Source: an uncultured Verrucomicrobia subdivision 3 bacterium (lineage in GTDB: Bacteria > Verrucomicrobiota > Verrucomicrobiia > Limisphaerales > UBA11358). Taken from it: a stretch of 64,000 bases of DNA. The first letter of the stretch is position 1. The number at the start of each line of letters is the position of its first letter. Shown in pieces: positions 61,416 to 64,000 of the stretch. The translations under genes were made by a program, and so were the position numbers. Below the pieces are notes generated by a model. That model did no database searches, was not told where the DNA came from, and was given only the letters and a program-made list of their open reading frames with translations. The stretch spans positions 1-64,000 of the forward strand of contig CAITTG010000055.1 of assembly GCA_903895255.1 (NCBI GenBank), written 5' to 3'.

Positions 61416-62558
61416 ATGGAACCAAAGCCGGAAATAGAAAAGGGTTCTCGGAAGCGGGCGGAAAACTTGTCAAAAGATGGCAAGTGGCGCTCGTTTCCGA
61501 ATATGCCAAATCTGTTGCAATACGTCAGCAATGGCAATTACTATGGCCGAATTAAAATTGGCGGCAAGACGATTCGTGAGAGTCTTGAGACCGGGGTTTG
61601 GACAACCGCCAAAATACGCCTGGCCGATTTCCTCAAGGGACACCACGAAAACCGGAGCAATGTGGACCCACCCCAATTTAGTGAAGCAGTTGAGTTGTTC
61701 AAAACCGAAACGGAGCGGGACACGGGCATCAAAAAATCCAGTGCTGAATATCGCCTGCGCTGCCTTAAAAAAATAGAGAAAACCTGGCCCGAGCTTTGGA
61801 CGCTGCGGATTGATCAAATCACTGAGGACTCCTGCAAAGAATGGGCCGCAAAACTGAACAAATTGGTTGCCTCGCAATATTTCAACAACATGATCGGCAC
61901 GTTCAGGCAGATTTTGCAACTTGGCATCAAGGCGCACAAGGGCCGGGGCGGGGGCGTTTTGGAAAATCCGGCGGCTGAATTAAAGCGCGTCCGGGTCAAG
62001 AAGTCGGATTTGCAACTGCCGGAGCCCGCCCATTTCAAGGTGCTGTTGGAAAACCTGCGCACAAAGAGCGGGGGGTGGGGGCCGCGAGTGGCTGATTTGG
62101 TTGAATTCCTCGCCTACGGGGGGATGCGGATTAACTCTGAAGCGCGGTGGGTCAACTGGGATGATGTGGATTGGACGCAAAAGGAAATCATTGTCCGTGG
62201 TGATCCGGTCACCGCCACCAAAAACAGTGAAATGCGCCGGGTGCCGATGCTTCAGGACATGGAGAATTTGCTGTTGCGCATGAAAGACAAGCTTTGGGCG
62301 GTTGGAAAGGAACGGATTATTCAAGTGGGCAAATGCAATGAGGCGCTCGCACGAGCCTGCAAAGAGCTTGGTCTTGCAAAGCTGACGCATCACGACCTTC
62401 GGCATTTGTTCGCCACGCGCTGTATTGAATCCGGGGTGGACATTCCAACCGTTTCGCGCTGGCTGGGACACAGAGACGGTGGAGCCTTGGCGATGAGCAC
62501 CTACGGGCATCTTCGCCGGGAACACAGCAGGGCGATGGCGGAAAAAGTGAAGTTCTGA
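61416..62558 (+). CDS. Second tyrosine recombinase
   Basis: A 380-residue phage-type integrase from MEPKPEIEKGSRKRAENLSK. It carries a full catalytic set: AYGGMRINSEARW (first Arg), a Lys-bearing beta-hairpin (VTATKNSEMRRVPM), HHDLRHLFATRCIESG (H-x-x-R), SRWLGHRDGG (His) and STYGHLRREH (Tyr). It is oriented away from the tRNA on the side opposite the first integrase and is not close to it in sequence. It may belong to a different or older element, or mark a second integration at the same locus. A TTG six bases upstream is an alternative start. Confidence 0.92.
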   Translation: MEPKPEIEKGSRKRAENLSKDGKWRSFPNMPNLLQYVSNGNYYGRIKIGGKTIRESLETGVWTTAKIRLADFLKGHHENRSNVDPPQFSEAVELFKTETERDTGIKKSSAEYRLRCLKKIEKTWPELWTLRIDQITEDSCKEWAAKLNKLVASQYFNNMIGTFRQILQLGIKAHKGRGGGVLENPAAELKRVRVKKSDLQLPEPAHFKVLLENLRTKSGGWGPRVADLVEFLAYGGMRINSEARWVNWDDVDWTQKEIIVRGDPVTATKNSEMRRVPMLQDMENLLLRMKDKLWAVGKERIIQVGKCNEALARACKELGLAKLTHHDLRHLFATRCIESGVDIPTVSRWLGHRDGGALAMSTYGHLRREHSRAMAEKVKF

Positions 62559-62582
62559 CGGCGGCGGAATTCCCTCCCGTGT

Positions 62583-64000
62583 TCACCTCGTTTGGATCAA
62601 CCCTGAATCCCCGGAGTTGCCGGCAATGGCATCGTCCATCGCATCCATGATGGTCTTTATTTTGCCGCTGATGTCCGCCTCTGTCTGGTCATAAATCTGA
62701 AAATCGCCCGTTACCTGGCTCGGGTCGCCATTCGTGTCGGCGGCATAGATCCGAACCGAATCACCGACCAAGTTGAGCGATTTCTGCTGGGTCTGCAATG
62801 CCTTCATGATGGCCACACGGTGCTTTTCATTTTCATGGCGCAAGGAACTCCTCCGAATCCATGAAACTTTCGCAATTTTATTAGTATTGGCGTCCAGTCG
62901 CGTTAGGGTGTCGGTTTGGAGTTGTGCCAACTCAGCCGCCTTGTCGGAAAGGGTTTTGTAAAATTGGTCAATCGTTTGCTGCCTCTTCTGGGCGGCCTGC
63001 TGTTTTTCCTCCTCCCGCTGCTTTGTCAAGGCGGCAAGTGCCAATGCAGCGGTGTCAACCGGTGGCGGGGCCGGAGCGACAACGGGAGTGTCGGCCTGGG
63101 GCGGCGGCGGTTCTGGGGCTTGGGTTTGAACTACGGGTGCCGGTTGGTCGGCAGGCGGTGATGGCGTTGGAATCACCTGTGGCTGAACCGGTTGAACGTT
63201 CACAGGGAGACTGGCAATCTGGGCAGGAGCGTTGTTGTGTTTCGATGGCCAGAAATGGAGCATGGCCAAAGCTGCCAAGGACACTGCCAGAATCCCAATG
63301 ATTAAAAGATAAGCCGATGGGTTCGGCTTTGATTCCGTTGGTTTAGGAGCCGAGGCGGCAGTCGCATTTGGATTTGCCGTGGGTGCCGGAGTAAAAGTCT
63401 CGCGTGGTTCCTGTGGACGTACGGCAGCCGGTCCCGCCAAAGGCACTGATGCCGCATCTGGGGGCTGTGCCTCGGTCGGCCGGGAAAGGGGCTGGCTGGC
63501 TGCCCGGCTGGAAGGGTTGGCCGACCGATTTGGCCCCTTCGCAAGGATCTGCACCGATTTGCCAACGGCTGCGGCGGCGATGTTCTCCCGCAATTCCGGA
63601 TTTAAACTGCTTGAAAGCGGCTTGACGAGCTGGGTGATTTCCGTCGGGCATTTTCCCAGGATGGCGTCCTCCAAATACTCATTTTCAATTTTTTTATCCA
63701 ACTGGTCCAGATAACGCGAGTAAATGGCGGCCTGTTGTTCGGCGGCAAGTTTGGCGCTGGTCGAAAGCGACACTAAAAACAAAATTCCACTCGGCAGATC
63801 AAAAAGCAGGAGTGCCGCGGAAATGGCAAAGGGAACATAGGCCTGACTGCCAGTCCATCGCGGTACGCCCCGACTTTGGGTGTGGTAGGCCGCGCCCTCA
63901 GCGCGAAACTTTGCCGCTGCCGCCAGGCTCTGCCCGCCAAATATCCAAAAGCAAACTATGAATGCCCCGCCCGTTAGGAAAGTTAAGCCCCATGGTTGAA
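62583..64000 (-). CDS. Proline-rich membrane protein (5' end outside the window)
   Basis: An open frame continues to the window edge, so at least 471 residues are present and the start is missing. The visible N-terminal part has two membrane segments (GLTFLTGGAFIVCFWIF and YVPFAISAALLLFDL), then cytosolic helices, a Pro/Ala-rich stretch, a third membrane helix (YLLIIGILAVSLAALAMLHF), a long Pro/Gln-rich linker, and a C-terminal coiled coil (REEEKQQAAQKRQQTIDQFY) with a small end domain. Function unknown. The layout suggests an envelope-spanning or stress-sensing protein. Confidence 0.6.
   Translation of the reverse strand, partial: QPWGLTFLTGGAFIVCFWIFGGQSLAAAAKFRAEGAAYHTQSRGVPRWTGSQAYVPFAISAALLLFDLPSGILFLVSLSTSAKLAAEQQAAIYSRYLDQLDKKIENEYLEDAILGKCPTEITQLVKPLSSSLNPELRENIAAAAVGKSVQILAKGPNRSANPSSRAASQPLSRPTEAQPPDAASVPLAGPAAVRPQEPRETFTPAPTANPNATAASAPKPTESKPNPSAYLLIIGILAVSLAALAMLHFWPSKHNNAPAQIASLPVNVQPVQPQVIPTPSPPADQPAPVVQTQAPEPPPPQADTPVVAPAPPPVDTAALALAALTKQREEEKQQAAQKRQQTIDQFYKTLSDKAAELAQLQTDTLTRLDANTNKIAKVSWIRRSSLRHENEKHRVAIMKALQTQQKSLNLVGDSVRIYAADTNGDPSQVTGDFQIYDQTEADISGKIKTIMDAMDDAIAGNSGDSGLIQTR

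Overview
The window looks like a bacterial chromosome segment of moderately high GC content, most likely from Verrucomicrobiota (Pedosphaera/Limisphaerales-like). This is an inference from the gene mix: an autotransporter-type beta-strand-repeat protein, a secreted sialate O-acetylesterase and a GH2 beta-galactosidase, Rhs proteins, and short in-frame repeats of the SPVT/PEPRA kind. No rRNA gene is present to confirm it.

1-16.3 kb is a defence island. A complete type I-C CRISPR-Cas locus (cas3-cas5c-cas8c-cas7-cas4-cas1-cas2) runs leftwards into a short array whose far end is decayed. Upstream on the same strand lies a three-gene set: a small protein, an AddB-like RecB-family nuclease, and an AddA-like UvrD helicase with a C-terminal RecB-family nuclease. 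A WYL-domain regulator is divergent from this set. One palindromic operator (TATGAC-N7-GTCATA core, AACT inside) lies both upstream of cas3 and between the small gene and the WYL gene. This suggests one WYL protein controls both modules.

16.3-22.3 kb holds two near-identical, 5'-truncated Rhs cores with different C-terminal tips, each followed by a small membrane protein (candidate immunity). Beside them is the broken nuclease domain of an MmeI-like type IIG restriction enzyme.

22.6-26.8 kb is a phosphate block: a DUF47/PhoU-like regulator with a PiT transporter, PhoU, and a porin. 27-38.3 kb is a glycan-use and surface region: GH2 beta-galactosidase, sialate O-acetylesterase, a secreted LamG-like protein, and a 1,724-residue repeat protein closed by a strong terminator.

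38.4-61.3 kb appears to be an integrated mobile element ending at tRNA-Leu(UAA). It carries a SNF2 helicase, a DNA methyltransferase, a small ATP-dependent ligase, a clamp-loader-like AAA+ ATPase, a serine recombinase, an LPD29 polyvalent protein, a SymE-like protein, several unknown genes, a TOPRIM/SF3 primase-helicase, an HTH (excisionase-like) protein and a tyrosine integrase. Its intergenic DNA contains several unexplained repeats: a GTTCA-rich candidate origin, a palindrome about 100 bp upstream of two genes, a 13-bp motif present three times, and a parS-like site. Beyond the tRNA are a second, oppositely oriented integrase and a membrane protein cut by the window edge.
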